Virus record (IMG/VR): IMGVR_UViG_3300028840_001074
Span: 1 to 35,497 of that record
Length of the DNA: 35,497 bases
Reading direction: 5' to 3' (one strand)
Origin: a virus
The notes beneath the pieces were generated by a model. That model made no database searches and was not told the origin of the DNA. It saw nothing but the letters and a program-made list of their open reading frames with translations. Position numbers and translations under genes: made by a program. Positions 14,720-20,923 of the stretch are shown one piece after another. Position 1 is the stretch's first letter. The number at the start of each line of letters is the position of its first letter.

Positions 14720-15834
14720 GCAGCTTGGGCAACAGTCAGCAGGAGCGAACTGTTTTTCTCCACCCACTTCAGGAACTGCGGGTGCGACCCGATGGTCGGT
14801 GCCCGCTTCATTGCCTGACGCAGCGACGCCACCTGCAACTCCTCGTTGGGGATGCGGGTGATGTAGGTGAATACCGGCACTGCTGTCTCCGGCTTGATCT
14901 GGAACGCCAGCATCTGCGAGATCGCATACTTGGCATCCATCCGTTCCGGCATCTTGGCAGACGTCGGGTCTTTCACTACTTCTTCCAGCGTGGGCAGCTC
15001 GTGCGCGATGGCGCAGTGGGCGCGGAACTCTACGCCGACCGAACCGAGCAGTCCAGCCAGCCCGGCCATGACCACGCCGGAGCGGAAGTCATCGTCCTCA
15101 AAGAAATTTAGTACCATGCCATCGTTGCCGGGAAAGCGACGGATGAACTTGTCCGCCATCACCAGCGTGCGAGGCGTAGCGAACGCGCCTTCCTTGTCCG
15201 GCACCTCGTCAAGGAACACCTTGCCCGGATGAGACTGGGCGTACGACACGGTAAGCGGGTGAATGTCCTGATTCTCCGCCCACTGCAACCACGACTTGAG
15301 GTGCGGCTCGATATCAACCTGTATCGCACGGTTGATATCCATCGCCAGCCCCTTGTTGGCACCGGACTTGTCGCTGGTGCGGTTACTGGCAGTGATGACG
15401 AACCAGTGCCCGTAGTCGTCGAGACTGGAGTTGCCGATGCGACGCTCCAGCTTGAACCGCGCTGCGGGCTTGATGACGTCGATGGGTGCCTGCCGGTACT
15501 CGTCGAGGAACACGACGCCTTGGTCCGGTATGCCCTCGGGGAACAGCTCGGCAGACGGCATCAGCGGCGACTTGGAGAACGTCGCCCGTTTCGCCACGGT
15601 GCCGTCAGGCTGAACTTCGTCCACGATAACCGGGATACCTCGCACGTCGATGGACTCCATGGTGGAGAGGTGCTCGGTGATAACCCCGAACGGTTTGCCG
15701 GTCATCCGCGCCATCTGCTGGGCCCACTGGATGACGCCCTCGGACTTGCCAACACCGGGAGGACCATAGATATCCACAGCGATCTGGTCCTGCCATGCAG
15801 CGGTGAGGAGCATAGGGAGTTGGTTCATACGCAT
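14716..15834 (-). CDS. MoxR-type AAA+ ATPase
   Basis: A 372-residue AAA+ ATPase. Walker A is YGPPGVGKS (23-31). Walker B is GVVFLDEYRQ with Asp111-Glu112. A sensor-1-like HWFVITASNRTSD follows. The short N-terminal lead and the ITEHLSTMESIDVRGIPV stretch after Walker A are typical of MoxR/CbbQ-like ATPases. These work with VWA-domain partners as chaperone-like machines that activate or insert cofactors into protein complexes. The VWA partner here is at 10819-12099, with DUF3150-like and small paralogues between. The start ATG at 15834 follows AGGAG at 7 bases; a second ATG at 15828 is possible. Confidence 0.85.
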   Translation of the reverse strand: MRMNQLPMLLTAAWQDQIAVDIYGPPGVGKSEGVIQWAQQMARMTGKPFGVITEHLSTMESIDVRGIPVIVDEVQPDGTVAKRATFSKSPLMPSAELFPEGIPDQGVVFLDEYRQAPIDVIKPAARFKLERRIGNSSLDDYGHWFVITASNRTSDKSGANKGLAMDINRAIQVDIEPHLKSWLQWAENQDIHPLTVSYAQSHPGKVFLDEVPDKEGAFATPRTLVMADKFIRRFPGNDGMVLNFFEDDDFRSGVVMAGLAGLLGSVGVEFRAHCAIAHELPTLEEVVKDPTSAKMPERMDAKYAISQMLAFQIKPETAVPVFTYITRIPNEELQVASLRQAMKRAPTIGSHPQFLKWVEKNSSLLLTVAQAA

Positions 15835-15860
15835 GATAGTTCTCCTAGTTGAGGTTGGTC

Positions 15861-15876
15861 TTACAAAGGTTTGTAT
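15861..15876. repeat. Dispersed palindrome, copy 9 (overlaps a stop codon)
   Basis: TTACAAAGGTTTGTAT. On the coding strand it supplies the last codons and the TAA of the 16274 gene (AYKPL-stop) and is followed by CCAACCTCAACTAGGAG, the MoxR leader, so it sits in the same leader cassette as at 6.3 and 10.8 kb. Confidence 0.8.
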
Positions 15877-16274
15877 GCGTTGCCGTCCACAACACGGACG
15901 GATGCTTCTTCTTCCATATCAACGACGTTCCACTTGACGTCGATGATGTGGTCCAGCTTCTGCTGCCATCCATCGTGCAGCAGTCGAGACAGTGCCGTGC
16001 CAATGCTCTGGGTCGTGGTGTAAACGCGCCCTTCGTCACCTCCGGGGGAGATGCGAAACACCCGAAACCCCGGAGACGTGCGCTCACCCGTTATGGTCTT
16101 GGTGCGAACCGTTACGGGCTCACAGGCGATGTCACCACAGATCAATAAAGGAACAGCACAGCCATTGACGTGGAACTGTGCGTGCTCTGCATCGACATAC
16201 TCCACCGGGACGCCAGCTTCGGGGCTGACAAGGTGGGCTATGTTCACCAGCTTTTCAAAATGTTCAATCGACAT
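15861..16274 (-). CDS. Hypothetical protein, 137 residues
   Basis: Not recognised. It looks globular and beta-rich: residues 24-45 (VEYVDAEHAQFHVNGCAVPLL) and 55-80 (VRTKTITGERTSPGFRVFRI) have alternating patterns. A C-terminal acidic stretch (DMEEEASVRVVDGNAYKPL) follows. The start ATG at 16274 is preceded by CAACTGAGGAG, the recurring leader. The last residues and stop are encoded by the dispersed palindrome. It overlaps the upstream small gene by 11 bases. Confidence 0.7.
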   Translation of the reverse strand: MSIEHFEKLVNIAHLVSPEAGVPVEYVDAEHAQFHVNGCAVPLLICGDIACEPVTVRTKTITGERTSPGFRVFRISPGGDEGRVYTTTQSIGTALSRLLHDGWQQKLDHIIDVKWNVVDMEEEASVRVVDGNAYKPL

Positions 16275-16476
16275 TTGTCTTTCTCCTCAGTTGCGGGTTT
16301 ATATACTCCACCTCGCCAACGGTGACGGGTGGGCCGAACTTTTTCTTGGTCTTGAGCCAGCGGCGGACGACCGGCTTATGACCGCGCTGCGTCCATGCAA
16401 CCAGCACACCAGCGTGCTGTTCCCCCGTGGAGCCAGTCCAAGACACGAAGTCACCGGGCACGGGATGTTCGATCAA
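16264..16476 (-). CDS. Hypothetical protein, 70 residues, TTG start
   Basis: Starts at TTG 16476, which overlaps the upstream stop as TTGA and has AAAGGAG nine bases before it. The short basic protein has VPGDFVSWTGSTGEQHAGVLVAW, an SH3-like small beta barrel pattern, then RRWLKTKKKFGPPVTV. Similar small beta-barrel proteins are common in phages, but I cannot give a function. Confidence 0.65.
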   Translation of the reverse strand: MIEHPVPGDFVSWTGSTGEQHAGVLVAWTQRGHKPVVRRWLKTKKKFGPPVTVGEVEYINPQLRRKTNVD

Positions 16477-16757
16477 CAGAAGTCTCCTTTCTTTGCGATC
16501 CAGTTCTTGCCAATGATCGACCGCATCTCCGCACGGGTGACAAGTCTCCCGTACTCGTTACGGACTTCGGTGCCCGCAGCATCAATCAGGACGTACCAGT
16601 CCTGCGGCGTGCGGATATCGTCGTCGGGATAGATGTGCAGGTAGAACGCAGTTCCCGTTTTTGTGCCTGCCGCAAACCGCTTGCCGATGTGCTTGGGCTC
16701 AGCCCCGACACCGCAGTGCGGGCATTTCGGTTGGTGCCAGTAATAGTTTGTACCCAT
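16473..16757 (-). CDS. Small zinc-ribbon phage protein (MGTNYYW family)
   Basis: 94 residues. It starts MGTNYYWHQPKCPHCG and continues EPKHIGKRFAAGTKTGTAFYLHI. This opening, with CPHC and the HIGK motif, is shared by a family of small phage proteins of unknown role that I recognise by pattern. The CPHC pair and nearby His residues may bind zinc. The ATG at 16757 follows GGAGG. The stop overlaps the next gene's TTG start. Confidence 0.75.
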   Translation of the reverse strand: MGTNYYWHQPKCPHCGVGAEPKHIGKRFAAGTKTGTAFYLHIYPDDDIRTPQDWYVLIDAAGTEVRNEYGRLVTRAEMRSIIGKNWIAKKGDFC

Positions 16758-16761
16758 GTCG

Positions 16762-16950
16762 TTACCTCCGCAGGTTAGTCATAAATTCCATCTCTTGTGC
16801 GTGCTCTGTTCGCTGTTCCTCCTGTCCGATCCACCCGGCAACAGCACAGGCGATAAGCTCTTCGCGCGTCATCTTTTCGATGGGCACCCCGAAGAAGAAA
16901 GCCCCTTTCGCTTTCTTCAGGTTTGTCTCTACAAAGTCTCTAGGAATCAT
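16762..16950 (-). CDS. Hypothetical protein, 62 residues
   Basis: A short protein with KKAKGAFFFGVPIEKMTREELIACAVAGWIGQEEQR. The M-T-R-E-E-L-I-A-[CA] helix is a frequent element of small phage proteins of unknown function. The ATG at 16950 overlaps the stop of the exported protein gene as TGATG. GGAG lies 8 bases before it. Confidence 0.65.
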   Translation of the reverse strand: MIPRDFVETNLKKAKGAFFFGVPIEKMTREELIACAVAGWIGQEEQRTEHAQEMEFMTNLRR

Positions 16951-17216
16951 CAGTCACACTCCGTATAGCTGTATGAGCCGATGTGCGTGGTGGTGCAGGA
17001 GAACGGCTTGCCGCCCACGGTGCCATCCTCGAACTCGAAGGTGTCGCCAAGGGGATAGCGGGTAGATTCGAACTCCTCGCCGTTGACCTCCCCGGAGCGA
17101 AACTCCCACCCCGAGTCAGTCGTCCAAGTGTCGATGTCCACGTCGTGGGCACGAGCCGACTGCACGAACATCAAGCCGATTGCCGATAGCGCGATTGCCA
17201 GTAGGGGTGCTTTCAT
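16950..17216 (-). CDS. Small exported protein with signal peptide
   Basis: 88 residues from ATG 17216, behind AAGGAG. The N-terminus is a clean signal peptide: a Lys, a hydrophobic core LLAIALSAIGLMFV and an ARA site with likely cleavage before HD at about residue 24. The mature part is acidic and beta-rich (DVDIDTWTTDSGWEFRSGEVNG) with two Cys near the end that could pair in the periplasm. It is the only clear exported protein in the leftward block. A longer ORF start at 17303 would bury the signal peptide and is rejected. Roles such as envelope modification or superinfection exclusion are possible but unsupported. Confidence 0.72.
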   Translation of the reverse strand: MKAPLLAIALSAIGLMFVQSARAHDVDIDTWTTDSGWEFRSGEVNGEEFESTRYPLGDTFEFEDGTVGGKPFSCTTTHIGSYSYTECD

Positions 17217-17437
17217 TTCTGCTGCTCCTTCATCAGTTTCATCAAACGGTTTACTTGCCGCTGATACTCGTGGCACATCCGGTTGGGGTTCACCTCGAAC
17301 CAATGGGGCGTAATGTTTTCACCCTCTCGCATCATGTAGAGGTGAAGCGAAGGTCTGTGATAGGAACCTTCACCGAGCCTTCGAGGCTTGGCACACATCG
17401 CCAGCCTGTAGCCGCCGTCTTCGATCAGCGTAATCAT
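17213..17437 (-). CDS. Hypothetical protein, 74 residues
   Basis: Starts at ATG 17437, which overlaps the upstream stop as ATGA and follows GGAGAG. The sequence MITLIEDGGYRLAMCAKPRRLGEG, with SLHLYMMREGENI and a helical, basic C-terminus (YQRQVNRLMKLMKEQQK), is not one I recognise. Its stop overlaps the start of the exported protein as ATGA, so the two are probably co-translated. Confidence 0.65.
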   Translation of the reverse strand: MITLIEDGGYRLAMCAKPRRLGEGSYHRPSLHLYMMREGENITPHWFEVNPNRMCHEYQRQVNRLMKLMKEQQK

Positions 17438-17718
17438 TTCTGCTTTCTCTCCTGCTTCTTGACCGGCGACAGGTCGTGGATGGTGTCCCAATAGCTGGGA
17501 CCGTTGATGAGGTCGTCCGCTTCAGGCGCAAGCTGCACACCAACGCGGGTCAGCGTCACGTAGTAGTGCTTGTTGCGCTTGGTGGGCGAGATAATCTCCA
17601 CGAGGTTGCGTGCCATCAGTGCCGAGAGGGTGCCGAGGTGGGCCTCCAGCAACGGGATGTTCCCGTCGGCATAGATGCGTTGCAGCATGTTGACCATGTT
17701 TTCGGTGAGTATTGCCAT
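17434..17718 (-). CDS. Small winged-helix-like protein
   Basis: 94 residues. The order LLEAHLGTLSALMARNLVEII followed by KRNKHYYVTLTRVGVQLAPE fits a short recognition helix and beta wing, as in small winged-helix transcription regulators. That is inference from pattern. The start may be ATG 17718 (TGATG overlap) or the GTG at 17721, both behind GAGGAA. It is followed at once by two small genes. Confidence 0.65.
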   Translation of the reverse strand: MAILTENMVNMLQRIYADGNIPLLEAHLGTLSALMARNLVEIISPTKRNKHYYVTLTRVGVQLAPEADDLINGPSYWDTIHDLSPVKKQERKQK

Positions 17719-18023
17719 CACTTGTTCCTCTTGTTGAGTTTAGTGGTGCGGGATTGGACGCTGGCAACGGTGCGACCCATCGCCACGGCGATATCCGCCG
17801 TGGACTTGCCTTGGGCTTTCATCTTCAGCAGCTTGGCGTCCTGCTTGGTATCCCACCTCTGCTGCTTGCCGTACCGCTTGCTGCGGAGGGTGGGCGTCGT
17901 GGGCGGGGCCACAGGGGCAACGTCTTCCAGCACCTCCACCCGGATATGATCTCCGGGGGTGATGCTGTTCAGGATGTTGGTGACGTCGTAGTTGTCTGTC
18001 TCGATGGTGATGCGGTATCTCAT
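17718..18023 (-). CDS. Myb/SANT-like helix-turn-helix DNA-binding protein
   Basis: 101 residues. The N-terminal 35 residues look like a beta strand plus helix (MRYRITIETDNYDVTNILN). After a Pro-rich linker, KQQRWDTKQDAKLLKMKAQGKSTADIAVAMGRTVASVQSR is a Myb/GcrA-type helix-turn-helix: W-x(4)-D-x-x-L and GKS-x-x-[DE]-IA-x-x-[ML]-GRT-x-x-[SA]-V. It probably binds DNA. A copy of the dispersed palindrome fused to its own AAAGGAG site lies before its ATG, so it may regulate itself or be regulated through that site. Confidence 0.78.
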   Translation of the reverse strand: MRYRITIETDNYDVTNILNSITPGDHIRVEVLEDVAPVAPPTTPTLRSKRYGKQQRWDTKQDAKLLKMKAQGKSTADIAVAMGRTVASVQSRTTKLNKRNK

Positions 18024-18036
18024 TGCTTGTTCTCCT

Positions 18037-18052
18037 TTACAAAGGTTTGTAT
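18037..18052. repeat. Dispersed palindrome, copy 10 (fused to a ribosome site)
   Basis: Plus strand TTACAAAGGTTTGTAT. On the minus strand it reads ATACAAACCTTTGTAAAGGAG, so the palindrome runs into the ribosome site of the 18023 gene. Confidence 0.85.
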
Positions 18053-18093
18053 CAAACGCCGAGCTTGGGAGGCGTTCGTAAGAAACGTCGGGT

Positions 18094-18591
18094 TCAGTTT
18101 TTACCGGGGGACCGATAAAAGTGCTCGTACCAGTAGATCGTCCCCTGCAACAGGTACAGGTCCAGACTCAGCGTTGAAGGGCCCAGCAGGGCGCGGGAAA
18201 AGTCCGCCACCACGAAGTTCAGGTCATAGTGCAGGGGCCTGTTGAGAGGTAGCAGCCCATAGAACTGGTTGGCATCATCGCGCGGCAACCCCGTTGCGAG
18301 CACCAGTTTCTGTCCTGTGCCCAGCTCCGGACGTGGCGGGTTAGCGGGGATCATCAGGTGAAAGTTGAAGTAGTCGATTTCCTCGTCGGTGATAAAGTCG
18401 GGGTGCAGCATCAACATGCTCCCCCACCCGAAGAGGGTTTTCATGGCCTTTATGTTCCACTTCTCCACGTTGTGGGCGCAGAACGCTTGCGCCATGTCCC
18501 TGCCGTACTCGTTATGCTGGAACGACTCCCTCTGCGATGTCGCCCGCAGGCGTGTCATCCAGTGATACTCGAAGTCTTTGTCCCGGGTCAT
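18094..18591 (-). CDS. Hypothetical protein, 165 residues, paralogue of the next gene upstream
   Basis: I start at ATG 18591, behind GAGGAAA and overlapping the upstream stop as ATGA. HNVEKWNIKAMKTLFGWGSMLM (about 40-61) parallels HNPELWDIHAMENLLAWCYMLW in the 18588-19031 protein, so the two are paralogues. The C-terminal part (ADFSRALLGPSTLSLDLYLLQG) also lines up loosely with the other protein. No known domain is recognised. Confidence 0.7.
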   Translation of the reverse strand: MTRDKDFEYHWMTRLRATSQRESFQHNEYGRDMAQAFCAHNVEKWNIKAMKTLFGWGSMLMLHPDFITDEEIDYFNFHLMIPANPPRPELGTGQKLVLATGLPRDDANQFYGLLPLNRPLHYDLNFVVADFSRALLGPSTLSLDLYLLQGTIYWYEHFYRSPGKN

Positions 18592-19031
18592 GGTCTTTCC
18601 TCGTTGGTCATGTCGTTGTAGCGGTCTATGGCTTCCATCAGGGTGCCGGTGTCGATAAGCAGCGACGAGGCCCCCCGGCACGCCACCGACAGGCGGGACG
18701 GCATCTCCCCCGGCGACGAGAACGGTTTCCAATAAATGTCTGGGCTGGGTCTGGAAGAGAACCCGCAGGCGTCCAGCATCCTCTCCGCTTGGAGGGCGTT
18801 GTGGGAGCCAAGCGGCAAAGCCAACGCCCACTCGGCCTCGCGGGGGAGGGGAGCCTCGGCACTGTAGTCCGGGTCGCCGTCGATTACGTAGAAGTCGAAC
18901 CGGTTAGTCGGGTCGGCCCAGAGCATGTAGCACCACGCCAGCAGGTTCTCCATGGCGTGTATGTCCCAGAGTTCGGGGTTGTGCAAGTTGGGCGTATTGC
19001 CTATCAGGTCTTCAAGGGGTGAAACGGACAT
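18588..19031 (-). CDS. Hypothetical protein, 147 residues, paralogue of the next gene downstream
   Basis: Starts at ATG 19031 behind AAGGAG, with a variant of the dispersed palindrome running into that ribosome site. The HN-x-E-x-W-x-I-x-AM-x-x-L-x-x-W-x-x-ML pattern at about 17-38 is shared with the next gene. The rest is acidic. An ending SSLLIDTGTLMEAIDRYNDM resembles the paralogue's C-terminal helix. Function unknown. Confidence 0.7.
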   Translation of the reverse strand: MSVSPLEDLIGNTPNLHNPELWDIHAMENLLAWCYMLWADPTNRFDFYVIDGDPDYSAEAPLPREAEWALALPLGSHNALQAERMLDACGFSSRPSPDIYWKPFSSPGEMPSRLSVACRGASSLLIDTGTLMEAIDRYNDMTNEERP

Positions 19032-19042
19032 GGTTGGTCTCC

Positions 19043-19058
19043 TTACAAGACTTTGTAT
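19043..19058. repeat. Dispersed palindrome, copy 11 (variant, fused to a ribosome site)
   Basis: Plus strand TTACAAGACTTTGTAT; on the minus strand it ends in TTGTAAGGAG, the ribosome site of the 19031 gene. Confidence 0.65.
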
Positions 19059-19205
19059 GGCTGGTTGTGGCTGGATAATGGCGCGCGGTCATTTATTACA
19101 CGGGCTCGCCTTGCGATGACGCAAAGCGCGGCGAGCCCTAGGTCGCACAGGGGCATAGCTCCCGCACGGTGAACTGACAGGCGCAGCGCCTGCGCGAACG
19201 CAAAG

Positions 19206-19221
19206 AGCCCCCTAGGGGGCT
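19206..19221 (-). terminator. Possible terminator (16-base perfect palindrome)
   Basis: AGCCCCCTAGGGGGCT lies just after the 19228 stop on the minus strand and is followed by CTCTTTG. The T-run is poor, so strength is doubtful. Confidence 0.4.
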
Positions 19222-19227
19222 AGGGGG

Positions 19228-19473
19228 TTACTGGCGGGAGAGCATGCCAGAGAGGTCGGCGTTGTGGGGGACGAGCCCATCCACGCGGCACCGGGGGCAG
19301 ACAGCGGTGTTGCCCTCGTCTATGGTCTCGGTGATGTCTCCCGGCCGCACTTCGGAAGAGCAGAAGAGGCAGTCGGCACCACCGGCAGCGCGGATGTGGG
19401 CGAGGTTGTAGGTGGTGAGGAGGCTCATACGCAAAATCGAGCCGAGTTCGAATACAACATCAGGGTTGGTCAT
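19228..19473 (-). CDS. Small zinc-ribbon protein
   Basis: 81 residues. CLFCSSEVRPGDITETIDEGNTAVCPRCRVDGLVP has two CxxC pairs in a classic zinc-ribbon spacing with the I-x-E-x-I-D-x-G-x-TA-x-CP-x-C-x-VD pattern. I recognise this as a common small bacterial and phage protein, usually of unknown role. The start ATG at 19473 follows AGGAG. A hydrophobic stretch before the first Cys (LLTTYNLAHI) is short. It may bind nucleic acid or protein. Confidence 0.72.
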   Translation of the reverse strand: MTNPDVVFELGSILRMSLLTTYNLAHIRAAGGADCLFCSSEVRPGDITETIDEGNTAVCPRCRVDGLVPHNADLSGMLSRQ

Positions 19474-19497
19474 CGTGTAACTCCTGTAGGGTGGTGT

Positions 19498-19665
19498 CTA
19501 TGTTACTCGTTGCGGTGTGGGCGTCGGCAAGGGCGCGCGTATAACGAAGCCCACAAGGCCCCGGCGGCGCAGGGCCGCGAGTTCGAAGAGCCAGCGGGAA
19601 TCGCCTGTGCGCTCGTACATGTACTGGCACGCGCTGATGGCTGCAAAGATGTCGGTCGGTGTCAT
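19498..19665 (-). CDS. Hypothetical protein, 55 residues
   Basis: A gene below the usual size cut-off. ATG 19665 follows AAAGGAG by 8 bases and reads MTPTDIFAAISACQYMY, then ERTGDSRWLFELAALRRRG, ending PQRVT-TAG at 19498. It looks like a helical protein with a natural composition. A longer GTG-started frame (19460-19672) uses the same ribosome site but is His/Arg/Pro-rich with an improbable make-up, so I prefer this one. The ribosome site and the palindrome copy 12 form one unit that also encodes the end of the upstream gene. Confidence 0.6.
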   Translation of the reverse strand: MTPTDIFAAISACQYMYERTGDSRWLFELAALRRRGLVGFVIRAPLPTPTPQRVT

Positions 19666-19667
19666 GG

Positions 19668-19696
19668 TTCACTCTCCTTTTACAAAGGTTTTGTAG
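19668..19696. repeat. 29-base repeat, copy 1: ribosome site plus dispersed palindrome (copy 12)
   Basis: Identical to 20214-20242. It contains TTACAAAGG-TTTTGTA (19680-19695) and, on the minus strand, AAAAGGAGAGTGAA. Here it also encodes the last residues LYKTFVKGE of the 20211 gene. Confidence 0.85.
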
Positions 19697-20211
19697 AGGC
19701 AGTTCAGCCCCGCTTCGATAATCTCTCCCGAGGTGCGGGATGGGTCGTTTTTGAGCAGCCAGTCCAGCCTGTCCTTCGCTTCGGGCGAAAGCCAGAACTT
19801 TACTGGTTTGCCGAGCTTCGGTTTGGGTGGGCGGAGCGGGCGCAGGCGCGGGTCTGCTTTATCCGGCACCGGCAGGACGGTGCTGTCGGCGGCGGCAAGC
19901 TCGCGGTCGATGCGACGCTTGAGTTCAACGAGACGCGGGTGTCCGTCGTTAGTAACGTCATGCAAGATCAGGATGTTTGCCTCGCGGGCCTTGTGGGCTT
20001 CGTCATACATGCGCCTGAGTTCTGGCGAACTATGGGTAGACAGCTCGCGCAGCTTGCCGCTGACGTCTGTGTACAGGCGACGATAAATTTGCCCGTCGTC
20101 GTGCTTGGCAACCAGACGGCAGAATCGAGAGATAGGCAGCCCTGTACTCCACAGTCTCAACATCAGGGTAACTTCTTCGAGCGACCAGTAGTTTGTTTTC
20201 ATAACAGCCAT
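19669..20211 (-). CDS. DNA-binding protein: Myb-like N-terminus and ribbon-helix-helix C-terminus
   Basis: 180 residues. The N-terminal NYWSLEEVTLMLRLWSTGLPISRFCRLV resembles a helix-turn-helix of the Myb/GcrA type. The middle is helical and charged. After a Pro/Lys/Arg-rich linker (about 120-138), PVKFWLSPEAKDRLDWLLKNDPSRTSGEIIEAGLNCLY matches a ribbon-helix-helix domain: a beta strand, then two helices with SGEIIEAGL in the second. Two DNA-binding parts in one protein suggest a regulator or initiator binding the nearby repeats. It is the first leftward gene after the 20.2-20.9 kb intergenic region, in line with an early role. The ATG at 20211 follows AAAAGGAG. Confidence 0.72.
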   Translation of the reverse strand: MAVMKTNYWSLEEVTLMLRLWSTGLPISRFCRLVAKHDDGQIYRRLYTDVSGKLRELSTHSSPELRRMYDEAHKAREANILILHDVTNDGHPRLVELKRRIDRELAAADSTVLPVPDKADPRLRPLRPPKPKLGKPVKFWLSPEAKDRLDWLLKNDPSRTSGEIIEAGLNCLYKTFVKGE

Positions 20212-20213
20212 GC

Positions 20214-20242
20214 TTCACTCTCCTTTTACAAAGGTTTTGTAG
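20214..20242. repeat. 29-base repeat, copy 2: ribosome site plus dispersed palindrome (copy 13)
   Basis: Identical to 19668-19696. Supplies the ribosome site of the 20211 gene; palindrome at 20226-20241. Confidence 0.85.
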
Positions 20243-20246
20243 GGCA

Positions 20247-20270
20247 CTCCTCAGTGTCAGCACTGAGGAG
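20247..20270. repeat. Intergenic dyad 1 (perfect)
   Basis: Perfect 10-base arms CTCCTCAGTG and CACTGAGGAG around TCAG. It lies directly beside palindrome copy 13 and is the best copy of the dyad repeated in this region. Confidence 0.85.
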
Positions 20271-20496
20271 CCAGTCTTAAAAACGGGTTTTGCGTAAGTG
20301 CTTGATGCGTAAGGGTAAATGAGTTTCCACGCTCCTTTTTGTGGCTTCAGTATCAAAAATAAAGCTCAACTCTTATTTTAACTAAGCGGGCTAAGTGGGC
20401 GTAATACAAAGGAAAAACCGCTTCTCTCTCAAAAAATCCTTTTTTCCGCAAAGTAATTTTTTTTGGGCGGGGTGGGTTAAGGGCCACAGGGCCACA

Positions 20497-20510
20497 CAGT
20501 GTCAACACTG
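20497..20510. repeat. Intergenic dyad 2 (short)
   Basis: CAGTG-TCAA-CACTG, followed by AGCAGTG. It borders the AT-rich core. Confidence 0.75.
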
Positions 20511-20712
20511 AGCAGTGATAAAAAATTATCTGGCGATATATATAAATAAATTTAACAACAAAAGAGTTAGTAGGTAGGTGAAGAAAGAAAAGACCGCACA
20601 ATCAATCACTTACGCTGCTGCTGCCGATCTCAAAAAGCATACTCAAAAACGGTTTTCTTTTTAAGCGTGGAGCGTGTTTTTGATACTGGCTCCCTCACTC
20701 CTGCCGGCCCGA

Positions 20713-20722
20713 CGCTGAGGAG
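20713..20722. repeat. Intergenic dyad half-site
   Basis: CGCTGAGGAG, one base different from the CACTGAGGAG arm. Confidence 0.5.
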
Positions 20723-20775
20723 CATGTTTCACACCCTCCACCCCCTGCTGTTGGGGTACTAAAACGTGCTTCTCG

Positions 20776-20792
20776 CTCCTCAGTGTTAGCAC
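20776..20792. repeat. Intergenic dyad 3 (one arm good, one degraded)
   Basis: CTCCTCAGTG-TTAG-CAC; the left arm is exact and the right arm is lost after CAC. Confidence 0.7.
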
Positions 20793-20893
20793 CAGCCAGC
20801 ACGCACAGGATAATAGCTATGCGCGCGGTCATGATCTGCGCGTGGGCACAGCCCACGCAGCCCACGTCCCCCACCCCTCCCACTCTCCTCCCC

Positions 20894-20915
20894 CCTCAGC
20901 GTCAACACTGAGGAG
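20894..20915. repeat. Intergenic dyad 4
   Basis: CCTCAGCG-TCAA-CACTGAGGAG, with one mismatch between the arms, about 25 bases before the terminator at 20938. Confidence 0.8.
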
Positions 20916-20923
20916 TTCACTCT

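Larger units (their letters stand above)
19032..19227. other. Noncoding gap of about 200 bases rich in inverted repeats
   Basis: No gene is visible. It holds the palindrome copy 11 (19043-19058); a long hairpin GGGCTCGCC-TTGCG...CGCAA...GGCGAGCCC (19102-19138); CAGGCGC-A-GCGCCTG (about 19180-19194); and the perfect palindrome AGCCCCCTAGGGGGCT (19206-19221). The last, followed on the minus strand by CTCTTTG, may be a weak terminator for the 19228 gene. The rest could be a structured RNA or a control region for the genes below. Confidence 0.6.

Noticed and set aside
19460-19672. 70-codon GTG-started leftward frame
   Set aside because: Its His/Arg/Pro-rich sequence is unnatural, and the ATG frame 19498-19665 on the same ribosome site reads as a better protein.
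19264-20280. 338-codon rightward frame over the small regulatory genes
   Set aside because: It runs against several leftward genes with good ribosome sites and contains no domain.
20353-20601. 82-codon leftward frame in the large intergenic region
   Set aside because: It lies across AT-rich DNA and repeats, has no ribosome site and an odd composition, so the region is better read as regulatory.
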